A stretch of 64,000 nt of DNA, from contig JAWQEG010000062.1 of assembly GCA_033782935.1 (NCBI GenBank), positions 10,000,001-10,064,000 on the forward strand. Direction: 5' to 3'. The translations under genes and the position numbers were made by a program. This DNA comes from Petrolisthes cinctipes (lineage: Eukaryota; Arthropoda; Malacostraca; Decapoda; Porcellanidae). The first letter of the stretch is position 1. The number at the start of each line of letters is the position of its first letter. This document shows, one piece after another, positions 1-11,159 of the stretch. The notes beneath the pieces were generated by a model, which saw only the letters and a list, made by a program, of their open reading frames with translations, did not search any database and had not been told where the DNA came from.

Positions 1-2121
1 TGGGTCAGGGACTGTGGGTTGAGGATTAGGATTGGGGAGGTAATGATTGGTGATCCTATTTCTAAACTTGTCAAGAGTGGGGCTATTAACTACGTGAGAT
101 GGGAGATGATTCCACTCTTGGATGCTGCGGGGAAAGAATGAGTGCCTAAATATATCAGTGCTTGTCTGGTATGTATGGTATTTTAAGTTGTGGCTGCCTC
201 TAGTGGATCGTATACTTGTAGGGTGTAGATATGTGTCTTTGTCTATGTCAACTAACTTGTTTGTGATTTTGTATATCATCTGTTGTCTGTGTATCTGTCT
301 TCGTGTTACTAATGGGTCTAGTTTTGTGTCTTGTTTAAGCAAAGTGACTGATGTAGTGTGTCTGTAATCACGTCTGGCCCATCTTGCAGTCTTGTTTTGT
401 ATGGACTCTAATTTATTGATATTATTGTAAGTGTGTGGGTCCCAGACGGTGTCGCAATAATCTAAATGTGGCCGAACGAAAGTGTTATATGCAATAATTT
501 TGGTGTCTGTGTTACACCTGCTGAGGTTCCTGCGCAAGAACCCCAGGACCCTACTAGCTTTAGCCCTGATGCTACCTATGTGTATGTTCCACCTCATGTC
601 CGCTGAGATGTGGACGCCCAAGTATTTGTGGGAAGTGACTGTGTTGAGGTTGGTGTTGTGTAATTGGTATGTATATGGAATGACATTATGGGCACGGGTA
701 AAACGGATGTGATGGCATTTGTCTGGTCTAAATGTCATCTGCCACTTGACTTCCCAGTCTTCAAGTGCAGTTAGGTCGTCCTGTAGTCGAAGGCAGTCAT
801 TCCTATCTTTAATTGGTCTGTAAACTAAGCTATCGTCTGCAAAGAGTCTAGTGGTAGAGGAAAGTGAAAGTGGGAGGTCATTAATGTATGAAAGGAAGAG
901 AAGGGGACCCAGGACAGTGCCCTGGGGTACCCCAGAGGTCACAGGAACAGATGGAGACTGACTACCATCAAGAACTACACGTTGCTTTCTGGTAGTCAAG
1001 AACGATCTAATCCAGTGAAGAAGTTGTCCCTGTAAGCCATAGAATTCTAATTTGTGTAGTAGTCTTTGGTGAGGGACTTTGTCGAAGGCTTTGGCAAAGT
1101 CTAATACTATAGCGTCAACCTGTCTGATTTTTGTGTCATTGAGGGACTGCAAGATGTCATGAGTAGTTACCAGTAGCTGCGTCTCACACGAGCGTTTAGG
1201 CCGAAAACCGTGTTGATTGTCAGTCAGTATATTTTGCCTATCAAAGTGGTCCATTATGTGTCTATGAATAATGTGTTCTAAAATTTTGCAGGGGTCTGAG
1301 GTAAGTGAAATAGGTCTATAATTAATGGGAAGGGTTCTGTCTCTGGATTTAAAAATTGGGGTCACATTTGTCAAAAGCCAGTCTTGAGGGAGTTCACCAG
1401 TCTGTAAAGTCTGTGAGAATATAACCTGCAGGACAGGGGCAAGAACGCTAGCGTAAGTCCTCAATATCCTGCATGGTATATTGTCTGGTCCAGTCGCTTT
1501 GTGTATGTCTTCCTCAGATAAGAGTTTCTCAATTCCTTGGGTGTTTATATGAATGGGAGGGATAGGTGGGTGTGATGGTGTTGGCATGTCTGGTAAGTGT
1601 TCATGTTCATGGGTAAAAACGGACTGGAATTGTGTGTTAAGGGCGTTGGCTTTGTCTTGTGGGTGTGTAACCAAGGAATTGTTGTGTAGTAATGTTGTAA
1701 TACCGGTCGAGTCTTCTTTGCGTGCTTTAAAAAAGCTGAAGAATTTTTTGTGGTTTTGTGTGTTGTCTGCGAGGAAAGTGGATGTGTATTTAGTTTCTGC
1801 TTATTTAGTTTCTTTCTGTAGTGTTTTCTGTATGTTTTTGTATTCTAACCAGTGTTCTGTATCGTTGTATAGTTTTGCTCTGTTGTATGCCTTTACCTTG
1901 TTTCTGTGTAGTCTCTTTAATTGTCTATTGTACCATGGTAATGACTGGTTATGTGTGATGGTTTTCGTGGGTATGTGCTTGTCCATTGTGTCACGTATAA
2001 AGTCACGAAATCTGGTCCAGTTTGTTTCCACAGAGCTGGCCATTGGGACTGAGTCAAGGAACGAGTCACAAAATTCAACTAAGTCTTGGGTAATGCCATC
2101 CATGTCAGCTCTGTTGTACAT
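1..2121 (-). pseudogene. Non-LTR element D: reverse transcriptase part of ORF2, runs off window
   Basis: Reverse transcriptase of a CR1/jockey-type non-LTR retrotransposon, which copies element RNA into the genome at a nick. Reading the minus strand from 2121, the frame encodes a linker, then has a single TAA at 1801-1803, then stays open for 600 codons to base 1. The left edge therefore cuts off the C-terminus, stop and 3' UTR. Visible RT motifs in order are a TGPDNIP segment, a FRPKRSCETQ segment, DFAKAFDKVPH, SGVPQGTVLGPLLF and the catalytic FADD at 832-843 (F instead of the commoner Y). It then reads into the C-terminal region with PHLDYCDTVWDPH. The upstream endonuclease half is in another frame, so a one-base-type frameshift lies near 2110-2140. 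Apart from that shift and the TAA this copy is little damaged. Confidence 0.85.
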
Positions 2122-3383
2122 GTAAATTGTCCTGGGTAATTGTTTTTGTGTTGTTGCTTGATGTTTGCGTCAATGAGTACCATCTCATGGTCACTAAGAC
2201 CAGGTAGTACTCGTGTCCGTATAATTAAGGAAATGTTGTTTGTGAGAAATAAGTCTAGTATGTTGGATGTGACCCCGTGTCTTATGTTAGGATTATGTCT
2301 TTCTACACTGACTTGTGTGCGTGTTGGTTCGAGTACTGTTTGGGTAAGTGAGTGGGTGTTAATGATGTCAATGAAATTTTCATGTAAGAGTTTCCTATCA
2401 GTCTGTAATAGTAAGTCGCCTTCATGGGTGGGATTGTCCAGTGTCGCCTGTGCTGTCCAGTTTATGTCGGGAAGGTTAAAGTCACCAGCCAACCATATAT
2501 TTTTGGAGGGGTCAATTTTAGATAAACAATCGTCAAGGGTCTGCAGGTATTCTAAGTTTGAATTTGGGGGACGATAAAATGATCCTATAATGAGTGTCCT
2601 GCAGCCCTGTATCTGTATTTTAGTCCATATAATTTCAGAGTCCGCGTTCAGTTCGGTGGCTGGGGTCGCAACTAGTCCTGGCTTTGTCGCAATTAGGACT
2701 CCACCATGTTTATCGTCTATTCTGTCCTTCCTGTGTAGGGTCATATTATAGGGACTGTCCGTCGGGAAGATTTCACTGTCCTGGATGTCAGGTGTGAGCC
2801 AGGTCTCTGTCCCTATAATAATGTCAAGGTCATAGGTCTGGAGGGTTTGGTGAAAGGCGGCTCTTTTGTTTATGATGCTGCGGAAGTTGATGACTAGGGT
2901 ACGGAGGGAAGACAGTTTTTTATGGGTGATGGAGTCGAGTGTGGTGTTGGTGGTAGAATGAGGGGTGAGGATGGATGATCTATTGGGGATGGTGATTGGT
3001 GTTATGGAGAATGAACATGTACTATGGAGAGTCTGGTTGGGTGTAGAATGGTTTGGGAGTGGAGGAGTGGATGATGCGGAGTTAAGGGATGTCATGTCTT
3101 GCTGTCGGTTTTGTGTAGGGGAGGAATTGTCTCTGTTGCGTCTACCTAAACGTCGGGTGATCCTATCTAATGGTGAAGGTGTGTTGTGAATTGTGGGTGG
3201 TGGTGAAGATGAAGTGGTGGTGTCTAATACACTGAATCTATTTGTGTAGTGTATTGGGGAGTGAAAAAGGGAGGAGGTAAAATTGGGCGCACCACAGTCC
3301 CAGCAGATCCACGAAAGGCTCCGACCCTCCAATCCGTCGAACGCCGCCGTGAAGCCCCCAACACAGCTGACATTCCATTCCAT
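2079..3383 (-). pseudogene. Non-LTR element D: PHD-like N-terminus and endonuclease part of ORF2
   Basis: N-terminal part of the element D protein. Residues about 15-45 carry the end of a PHD-type zinc finger (WICWDCGAPNF, coding about 3280-3311). A low-complexity Ser/Thr/Pro linker follows, and then an apurinic/apyrimidinic-like endonuclease (EEP fold) that nicks target DNA. Endonuclease signatures are NFRSI near its start, IIGTETWL with the catalytic Glu, AGDFNLPDINW, and LSDHE at about 2176-2202. The open frame loses register just after the SDH motif and ends at 2079. Sequence upstream of about 3375 is gypsy-1, so the PHD finger and the element's 5' end are truncated at that junction; the apparent ATG at 3383 is probably not the true start. 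Confidence 0.8.
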
Positions 3384-4170
3384 TCACCCCTCTATTTTCG
3401 TCTGATACACTCGCGTGGTTGCAACACACAGAGGAAATCTGGAAAGGAGGTAATAGTTCCGATGAGGCGAAATATCGGGCACTCATCAGGGCCCTCCCAA
3501 CAGATATATTCGCCTTAATCCATCCTTCGCTTTCTACACTAACGGCTGGGTCACAGTATGAGGGTCTGAAAGCCGCTATCACGACGGTGTGTGGAAATAC
3601 CGTCCTACAGAACTTCAAGGCCCTGGAAAATGTTCAGTTGGACGGGAGGAGCCCATCTGCACTCCTCAGACATATCCCAGACCTCATGCTGAAAAAAGAC
3701 ACACTAATCTGATGCCCCCTCAGTTACGGCTGCACCTCATCGCTCAGCCAAACCTCACACTCCAGGAGTATGGAGAGCAGGCCGACTCTCTCATGGACGC
3801 CCACATTGAGCAAGAGGGCGCATGGAGTGGCAACACATTCCCATTAAACACCACAAAAACGGCAGTAAATACCACCTCCACACCACCTCAGCATTCCTCC
3901 ATGCAACCACAACCTACAGAACCATGCGGCAGTACGGCAGAGTTAGTACAATTAATGAGGGAGATGCATACAAACCTAGACACTTTACAACAACAACAAT
4001 TGACACAACCACGTGAACAATCACGACCACTAGCTCTACCACCACCGCCTCAACATCAACCACCGCCCCAAGTTAGACAACCATGGTGACAGCAACAGAT
4101 GCAGATATGCGTGTACCATCAACACTACGGGAGGTAAGCAAGGAACTGCCGAGCACCATGTCAGTGGCCT
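3371..4170 (+). pseudogene. gag: gypsy-1 gag (capsid plus zinc knuckle), broken
   Basis: Structural Gag protein that packages element RNA. The capsid-like part opens with PFTPLFSSDTLAWLQ and continues through RALPTDIFALIHPSL and the YEGLKAAITTVCGNT helix, matching gypsy Gag order (P-F-x-P, W, ALPP, YxxLKxA). The frame ends in TGA at 3710-3712 and resumes in another frame to 4089, through LIAQPNLTLQEYGEQADSLMDAH, a Gln/Pro-rich stretch and a coiled-coil-like LVQLMREMHTNLDTLQQQQ. A CxxH...C...C zinc knuckle (CVYHQHYGR, then NC and PC) follows at about 4105-4160 but is interrupted by a TAA. The knuckle has the same unusual spacing as in gypsy-2 (see 61687-62493), so the two elements are related. 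Confidence 0.75.
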
Positions 4171-4473
4171 AGTCACACACCTAACTATAACCACTTCGAC
4201 AACCAGGGAAACTACTAAGGTGGTGGCGTGAGAGTAGACACGTCACTGCCGCCAACACAAACGATCCCACAACTACCACTTCCGCTACCACCGCATTATC
4301 TCCACGGGTATCGAGCGACGCCACCACATCACAGGGTACTACCACCCAGAATCCAGCCACATCTCTCCACCGACACACTCCTGCACAGAGGACCACACCC
4401 AGAGACACCACACATCCGCCTGGAGACCCACAGGCATACCCCCCCAGGTCATACACCACTGAACCTCACAGCC

Positions 4474-5264
4474 GCACTCTCCTGTGGGTGGAGGACCTAG
4501 CAACGACGGAGCTGTTCTTGGTGGACTCAGGATCGGAAGTCAGTGTACTTCCTCCCAATTATCGGGAGAAACAGCGACCCTCCAGCATGGCGTACGATCT
4601 CCTGGCAGCTAATAAATCACCCATCGCTACGTATAGCACAAGAAGTAAAGGCGTCTTCCTCATCACCGAGGAATGGTTTGTGTGGCCATTTGTGGTGGCT
4701 GATGTACAGTACCCAATCCTAGGGCTGGACTTCTTGCCAGCACATGATTTATTAATTGATACGAAAGGCAGGATGCTGCTACACAAAACGACTGGCCGAC
4801 ACATACAAACCAAATCATGCCGCCAGTCACAACCCACCATCACCCACATCTCCAAGGCAAGCGAGTATCACCAGCTGCTCCAGGAGTTCCCTCATATACT
4901 GTTGGCCACCAACGATTGTCAGCCCAAAGATCCGGGAGTACGCCACAACATCGTCACGACCGGTCCACCATGTTTCGCCAGACCCAGAAGGATGCCACCG
5001 GAGAGACTGGAAGCAGCAAAGAAAGAATTCCAAGTCATGCTGCAACAAGGGATAGCTCGTCCATCAGACAGTGCATGGGCATCTCCACTCCATATGGTGC
5101 CCAAAGCACAGGAAGGCGAATGGAGGGCATGCGATGACTACCGTGCACTCAACGCCGTAACGACACCAGACCGTTACCCTATACCCCATGTCCTGGATTT
5201 CCACTCCAAGCTCCAGGGGTGTACGGTTTTCTCGAAGATCGACCTAGTCCACGCCTTCCACTAG
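4474..5264 (+). pseudogene. pol: gypsy-1 pol: aspartic protease and N-terminal RT
   Basis: Start of Pol. The aspartic protease carries the active-site DSGS in FLVDSGSEVSVLPP (about 4512-4553), and the ILGLDFL motif near 4720. A connector follows (HNIVTTGPPCFARPRRMPPERL), then the RT fingers: IARPSDSAWASPLHMVPK and WRACDDYRALNAVT, then KIDLVHAFH, which carries the first catalytic Asp of RT. The frame is closed at 5262-5264 by TAG exactly where gypsy RTs normally have Gln (AFHQIPV), so this looks like a simple nonsense change. Upstream, 4170-4480 is proline/threonine-rich spacer with no recognisable domain. Confidence 0.85.
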
Positions 5265-6343
5265 ATTCCCGTAGCAGAGAAAGATATTAAAAAGACTGCC
5301 ATTTCCACTCCCTTCGGCTTATTCAAATTCCCTGCATGAACTTTGGCCTGAGAAATGCTGCCCAAACCTTCCAGCGGTTCATGGATAGGGTAGTCAGGGG
5401 CTTGGACTTCGTGGTGGTATACATCGACAACATCCTAGTGGCATCCAGTGACCACGACAATCATGCCCAACACGTTCGACAGCTCTTCAATAAATTACAG
5501 GAATATGGACTGAAGATTCATCCATCAAAGTGTGTGCTGGGGGCTGATACAGTAGACTTCCTGGGCCATAGGGTGACGTCACAGGGAATCACGCCACTAC
5601 CACAGAAGGTCGAGGCCATCAGGGACTTTCCCCCACCCAACACCGCCAGGGAGATGAGAGAGTTCCTAGGGATAGTGAACTACTATCATCGGTTTGTCCC
5701 TCACGCTGCAGAAGCACTATCTCCACTACGTGACCTAATTAAAGGACTAAAGAAGAGTTCACAGAAGAAGCTGAGTTGGAATGACGAGGCAATGGCGGCA
5801 TTCACCATCATCAAGAGCATGCTCGCCAGCACCACCTTGCTAGCCTACCCCACGCCCCACGCACCTACCTCCGTTTATACTGATGCATCAGCGGACGCTA
5901 TTGGGGCAGTATTGCAACAAGACGTCGAGGGGACGTTACGCCCAATAGCGTTCTTCAGCAAGCGTCTCGACCCACCACAGAAGAAATACAGTGCCTTTGA
6001 CAGGGAGCTCGTGGCAATGTACGAGGCAGTACGTCACTTCAGCCACTTCCTTGAGGGATGGCAATTCCACATCAGAACGGATCATAAGCCACTCACAACT
6101 GCCATGAAGCAGCTGGGGACAAACTGGTCACCAAGAGTCACCTGTCACTTGGCATACATATCAGAATACACCACCGATATAAGGCACGTAAAGGGTGAGG
6201 ACAACGCTGTGGCTGACGCATTATCCCGGGCTACACCTCAGACACAGACGGTCATGGCAGTCCACCTAGGCCATCCCTTCGACATCAGACAAATTGCTGC
6301 AGCCCAACAGACGAGGAACTACTGCAAGGCAACACAGGTCTGA
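5265..6343 (+). pseudogene. pol: gypsy-1 pol: RT palm/thumb and RNase H
   Basis: Continuation of RT after the 5262 stop. A frame change lies near 5333, just before [16 protein letters not shown]. The catalytic box reads YIDN (5420-5431) instead of YIDD, so the second catalytic Asp is Asn; this alone should inactivate polymerisation. The thumb/connection follows (FLGHRVTSQGITPLPQKVEAI, REMREFLGIVNYY), then a gypsy-type RNase H with YTDASADAIGAVLQQ, AFDRELVAMYEAVRHF and RTDHKPL. The frame ends at a TGA at 6341-6343. Confidence 0.85.
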
Positions 6344-7475
6344 AGCTGGAGGAAGTGACAGCAGCCGAGCCCAACGTGAGAGTGTAGTGCGACGTCTCAT
6401 GTGGCCCTCCTAGACCATACATTCCGGCCCCATTCAGGAGAACCACATTCCTCCACTTCCACAACCTCAACCACCCAGGGGTCGCTGGTTCCCAGAGGTT
6501 AATCACGCGTCGTGCAGTCTGGCGTGCATGAGGAGGCAAATCAAGGAGTGGGTGTCAGAGTGTACGGCATGCCAACGCTCCAAGATTGGTAGACACACAC
6601 GCCCACCGATACATGACTTCCCAACACCCACTTCAAGGTTCCACACGGTACATGTAGACATCGTGGGGCCACTCCCTACATCACAGGGATACAGATACCT
6701 ACTCACGTGCGTCGACCGTACGACAAGATGGTGCACGGCAGCCCCCATGACTGACATCACAGCAGAAGGAACGGCAAGACACTTTCTCCAGGACTGGGTG
6801 GCTAACTTCGGCCCTCAGGCGTGCATCGTCACAGACCAGGGGACTCAGTTCGAGTCAAGGGCGTGGCAAGAAATGCTAGAGTTCCTGGGGACATGCAGGA
6901 ACAGGACCACTGCTTATCACCCCTGCAGCAACGGTATGGTCGAGAGGTTCCACCGCTGGCTGAAGGAGGCATTCAGGGCGGTACAGCCTGAACAGTGGGT
7001 GGATGCACTGCCTCTCATCCTGCTGACCATCAGGTCGACGGTCAAGGAGGACCTGAACCACTCACCTGTGGAATTGACGTTCGGGGAGGATTTGATGTTT
7101 CCCAGCCAAGTGGTAGACCTAACGGCAGACACCTCCAACCTATCTTTTCTCCCAGCTCTGAAGAGGATCATGGCAACACCAACACTTACACCAACAAGAC
7201 AACAGTCACACCACCCCACCTATGAACACCCACTACTCCGCAGGGCAGAACAACTGTTCCTCAGGACGGACGCGCACAGGACCCCCCTGCAGCAGCCGTA
7301 CACTGGACCACATAGGGTCATCAAGAGGGACGAGGCGACAGTAACGCTACAGATCGGGGGGAAACCATACAGGACTTCCTGGCAACACGTGAAACCGGCG
7401 GTGACACAGTCTGACCAACATCAACAGCAGCAGCAGGACACACGTCCACCACCACCTCACCACGATGTCACGTAG
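6344..7475 (+). pseudogene. pol: gypsy-1 pol: integrase
   Basis: Integrase inserts element DNA into the host. The HHCC zinc-binding region (LHFHNLNHPGV ... CTACQRSK) is spread over 6430-6590 in shifted frames with an extra TAG near 6390. From 6528 a clean 315-residue frame holds the catalytic core: D44 in [10 protein letters not shown]103 in TDQGTQFES and E139 in MVERFHRW. The D103-E139 spacing is 35 residues, as in retroviral-type integrases. The GPY/F-like module is YTGPHRVIKRDEATVTLQIGGKPYRTSW. The frame stops at TAG 7473-7475, but the same frame continues past it as the tail described next. Confidence 0.88.
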
Positions 7476-8333
7476 CCAAGGCGCCCTCTACTGCCAACCC
7501 CTACTATGCCTACCCCACTCACGCACACACAGCCTCACATCACAGCGTACCAACAATGGTATAACACACACAACATTCCACCACCAACCATCACCACCCA
7601 TTCCCCAACCACTCAGCCAACACCTGCTCCCCCACACACAGGCATACCCTCACCACCACCATTATTATCATACAACTGACCCAACGCACACAATACTACA
7701 CCAACACCCCCACCTCCACCCCAACTGGCACACACTGGTGCACCACACACTCGCACCTTCCCCCCTCCTTCACCATCACGACCCCCCCACACTACTACCC
7801 AGGACAACTCCCCACAACCAACACACGTACAACCACAACCATCAACCTCCACTCACACACCATCAATCGTAGGGACACCTAAACCCCCCGACCATTATGC
7901 AACCGTTATCCATCCTTCACCACCTACACCCCCTAACGTACCTACCCCTCCTACATTACCTGAACCTGCCTCACCTACACCCACACCTGCATCCCCGCTT
8001 AATCCCATACCTGACCCTGCCTCACTCAACCCATCCCCCACGCCTGCCGACCCTCTACCAAATGACTCTATATGTGTAATCCCTCTTAATCTCCCTCAGG
8101 ACCAGCCTCCTATTATTCATGTCGTACCTGCAACTCCCCCTCGTCCTGTCAGCCCCCACGGCCGGCCACGGACACCTACACGCCCAGTCACACCACCACA
8201 GATATTGCCACGGGAGAACGAGCCAGACATGGTACCTGTAGGGTTTACTACACGCACAGGACGTACCATAAAGCGACCCCATAAATATATATCCATGCTA
8301 ACCAACACAGACATGCACCTACTCGACAATTAG
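7476..8333 (+). pseudogene. pol: gypsy-1 pol: long proline-rich C-terminal tail
   Basis: In the same frame as integrase, after the TAG at 7473, the sequence encodes a roughly 285-residue tail very rich in Pro, Thr, His and Ser (strand strongly C-biased). One further stop, TGA at 7677-7679, interrupts it. It ends with GFTTRTGRTIKRPHKYI just before TAG at 8331-8333. A basic TRxGRxxKxPxxY motif commonly closes Pol in Ty3/gypsy elements, so the whole segment is read as the Pol C-terminus, not a separate gene. There is no transmembrane or envelope-like sequence. The function of the proline-rich linker is unknown to me. Confidence 0.7.
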
Positions 8334-8895
8334 TCTCACACATCTTGCACCTACTATTAATTCACACACTTGCCTTTCTCGACCATACGATAATCCACAC
8401 CTCACACGTACTCTTTTGTGCAACACTACCCATCAAGCATGGCTCATGAATATGTTTCCAGGTTGTCCCCATTGTAATATATGTATATATGTGTATTTAT
8501 TTTCTTTATATTGTCTTTAGTGAGGCCATTCCTCACATGTGTACCAATTGTAATTATTTTTATTACCCTCACTCCTCTCAAAATTCTTCACTGTAGTGAA
8601 TCAAGCAAGCATTCTCACACTGCACTTCTTTACCCCCACTTGGCCCAGCCATTTTCCCGCCTTGACACACCTTCACACACAGGTGCTTGGCTTCCCGCTT
8701 CCACTCAGTTGACTCTTGGCTCCAGACACGCGAACACCTACCTCTCCACTCCCCTCGCTACTCTAAGCCAAACACACCACACACACCACCTTGCTTGATT
8801 CACCACAACCTGTTACCCAAGTGTTACCTCCAATAAACTACCTTGTACTGCACAGTGAGTCTTCAATCATCCTGGGTGATAACGTCCTATAACGT
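8334..8895 (+). repeat. gypsy-1 3' untranslated region and candidate 3' LTR
   Basis: Non-coding sequence after the Pol stop. A plausible LTR starts at TGTAATATATG (about 8474) and contains a polyadenylation signal (AATAAA at about 8831). It is followed by TTGTACTGCACAGTGAG, resembling the end of the LTR of gypsy-3 near 28890. No 5' LTR exists in the window for comparison, so both LTR borders are guesses. Confidence 0.4.
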
Positions 8896-9990
8896 TATAA
8901 TATATATATATATATATATATTGTGACGTGTATAGTAACATTGTATAGTCTAAATAGGTCTTCAGTCAACCATTATATATACAATATATTAAAATCACAT
9001 AATGATCATTATATCCAGGTTAAATGTATGATGTATTTTCTTCGGACAATACAGTCAATGCAAAAATTATTATCAATTATTGTTATGAAAGTATGCTGTT
9101 ACTATATTATTAACACTGATATATCTTACAATATAAATATGGCACAATCATTTATTAAATTTATTTAAAAACATTGATTCACAAATATTATGCCTAATAT
9201 TTATTATAATGTATTAATTACTGAAAGTGACATTGTTTCCCAAAATAAGTTTCCCGGTAATCCTAACCTAAGAAATAACTAGGGTGTGTGAAAGAGTACA
9301 TTGTGTATAATATTTAAATTATTACGATATTAGTCAAACTATTTTTTTAAAGAATACCAGTGAGTAATTATTATCATTGAAATTAAAGTGTCATTGTTGT
9401 TTCAGATCTTACTAAACCATCCTGTCCTGTCGATGGTGTGAGGAGTAATTTCTCTCTATTAATGGTGAGATTTTGTTTACACTAATTTACTGGTGTAAAT
9501 TCCGTAATAAGAAGTATGAAGGAAGCAAGTATCAAGTCTTGGGATGTTGATGTTGTGAAAGAAAAAAAAAGAGGCCTAGATATCTTCGTGGTCTCATTGG
9601 AGGCTGAGTGTAATGACACAAAATGGATCTGGTTGTGTGAAGCAATATTTAAAAGATGCATGGCTCGTTGTTTGTGTTGAAATGAAAGTATTGGAGGATA
9701 AGAAAAAAAATTAATGCCAACAACATCTTGTGTTCCCAGGCAGTCTGTACTATCCAAACCCAACGTTGCTTGACTTCGCTAATCGGACGAGAAGCGGTGT
9801 TTTCAACGTGGTACAGTCTCCTCCACTGCCACGTTCATTACTCCAGCGTTGTCAATGTTTGTACACCACAAGGTGTGAACCTCCAATTTCGAAACTCATA
9901 TCCGAAACACATGGCAGAGAAGATCGGGGGGATGGTAGTGGAGGGGTGTAGGCTTGGGGATGGTGTGGTGTTTCACTGAGCCAAGTTAGC
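8896..9990. repeat. Block Y, copy 1 (AT-rich duplicated segment with 5S-derived part)
   Basis: Starts with an (AT)n run and TTGTGACGTGTATAGTAAC. It recurs at 12146-12945 and 52130-52988 with a few percent difference. The right part (about 9480-9815) is a diverged 5S rDNA unit: it shares the TAATTTACTGG, AAAGGCCTAGATAT, GTAATGACACA and GGTTGTGTGA strings in the same order and spacing as the intact 5S units at 47.7-47.9 and 48.98-49.2 kb. The remainder to about 9990 (GGCTTGGGGATGGTGTGGTG) is also seen near 12700 and, inverted, at 41640. No protein coding is credible here. Confidence 0.75.
9715..9815 (-). pseudogene. 5S rRNA pseudogene
   Basis: Reads as 5S rRNA on the minus strand, with CACCGCTTCTCGTCCGATTAG, AGCAACGTTGGG and CTGGGAACAC clearly recognisable. 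About 10-17 bases of the loop that carries TTAGTACTTGGATGGGTGACC are missing or scrambled. The first dozen bases at the 5' end are replaced, with a roughly 34-bp insertion before a CGTTGTCAAT remnant. The internal promoter is therefore damaged. Confidence 0.85.
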
Positions 9991-10379
9991 GCGGGGACTG
10001 TAAGCAATAACTCTGTAATGAATTATACGTCAACTATATAAAGCTGTTACATAACAAACAGGACATTGTTAGATCGCAACATTGGGGTGGTTGGAAAATC
10101 CTTTGTTACTGTATATTATCAGTATACTATGCACTTAACGGTAAAAGAAATACTGGTTGGTGAGGAAGTAGCTAGATTCAGCTAGATGTCTCTATGAATG
10201 TTTATAGTCTGTCCAGCCTAATGTGGCGGAGAAGCCCTGCTTCTCTGGGACATTCCTGGATGTATCTGATTGGCAGATGATGGAAAGGGGATGTTCAGAG
10301 TCCTTTTGGCCACACAATGGATCACACACACACAAACACGTTAATCTCAGTGACCAGCCTGCAGCTTACACTTCCCTCT
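9991..10379. other. AT-rich stretch without recognisable gene
   Basis: Sequence linking blocks Y and X. The first part (to about 10200) recurs at 12715-12935. I see no open frame, RNA gene or terminal repeat that I can support. Confidence 0.5.
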
Positions 10380-10559
10380 TTCTCCCCTCCATTATTATAG
10401 TAAATACAATGAACTATACATAAGAATTATATTTAAGCAATACAGTCTGTCGAGCAGAAGCTCCTTGACAGACAGATAAAAATAATTGTGTAAATTCATC
10501 ATGACCTAGAGCAAAGATTTAATATAATCATACAGTTGTATCAAATGAAATCAAACTGT

Positions 10560-11130
10560 AAACAAAAGCAAACAGTAAGAATTGAATTCAAGCTGTAAAA
10601 AAAAAAAAAAAAAAAAAAAAAACACACAAGAGACAAACAGAAAAACCATGAACATACAGTACACACAAAGCATACAGTAAAACAGTAAATAACAAAATTA
10701 ATCAGTAGACCAAACCAAAGAAAACAGTAAACCAAAATCAAACTGAAATTAAATGAACAGTAAAACTCCCAGCAAAGTAAAAAAAAAAAAAAAAAAAAAA
10801 ACTAGAAAAAAAAAAAGTAAAAATCAAACTGAAAATGGAATGACATAGTAAAACCTTCTGCAAAGTTAGAAAACAGTAAAAAATAAAAGCAAACAGTAAA
10901 AGTAAAATGAAACAATAAAACTCTCTGCAAAGTTAAAAAACAGTAAAAAATAAGAGCAAACAGTAAATCAAAATCAAACTTAAATTAAAATGAAACAGTA
11001 ATACTCTCAGTAAAGTTAGAAAACAGTAAAAAAATAAAAGCAAACAATAAATCAAAATCAAACTGAAATTAAAATCAAACAGAAATTAAATTGAAACAGC
11101 AAATTAGAATCAAACAGTAAAAAAAAGAAG
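10560..11130. repeat. A-rich degenerate minisatellite
   Basis: Many imperfect copies of a motif around AACAGTAAA, AATCAAACTGAAATTAAA and CTCTGCAAAGTTAGAAAA, with poly(A) runs at 10598-10622 and 10780-10816. The second copy is at 50470-51110, with different A-run lengths and an extra repeat unit. Confidence 0.8.
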
Positions 11131-11159
11131 AAGCAATCTGTAAGAAAACTAAAACAAAG

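Larger units (their letters stand above)
3371..8895 (+). mobile_element. gypsy-1: 5'-truncated, degenerate Ty3/gypsy LTR retrotransposon
   Basis: One Ty3/gypsy element read on the plus strand in the order gag, protease, RT, RNase H, integrase, C-terminal tail, candidate 3' LTR. Its 5' LTR and leader are missing; the sequence begins abruptly against element D at about 3371-3385, beside a repeated ATTCC. Damage visible to eye includes in-frame stops near 4130, at 5262, 7473 and 7677, frame changes near 3710, 5333, 6343 and 6520, and a substituted RT catalytic residue. It cannot move on its own. The right end is set only by the change from C-rich tail/LTR-like sequence to the (AT)n run near 8900. 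Confidence 0.85.

Noticed and set aside
4181..4500. Overlapping plus and minus open frames rich in Pro/His or Val/Gly
   Set aside because: They lie in the C-rich spacer between gypsy-1 gag and protease; the composition bias alone keeps frames open and neither resembles a protein.
7465..7872. Separate envelope-like ORF after gypsy-1 integrase
   Set aside because: The His/Pro-rich frame is out of register with the conserved tail; the integrase frame itself explains the region, and no signal peptide or membrane segment is present.
10541..10741. Phe/Cys-rich frame on the minus strand (also 50419-50748)
   Set aside because: Complement of the A-rich minisatellite; its length differs between the two copies with the A-runs.
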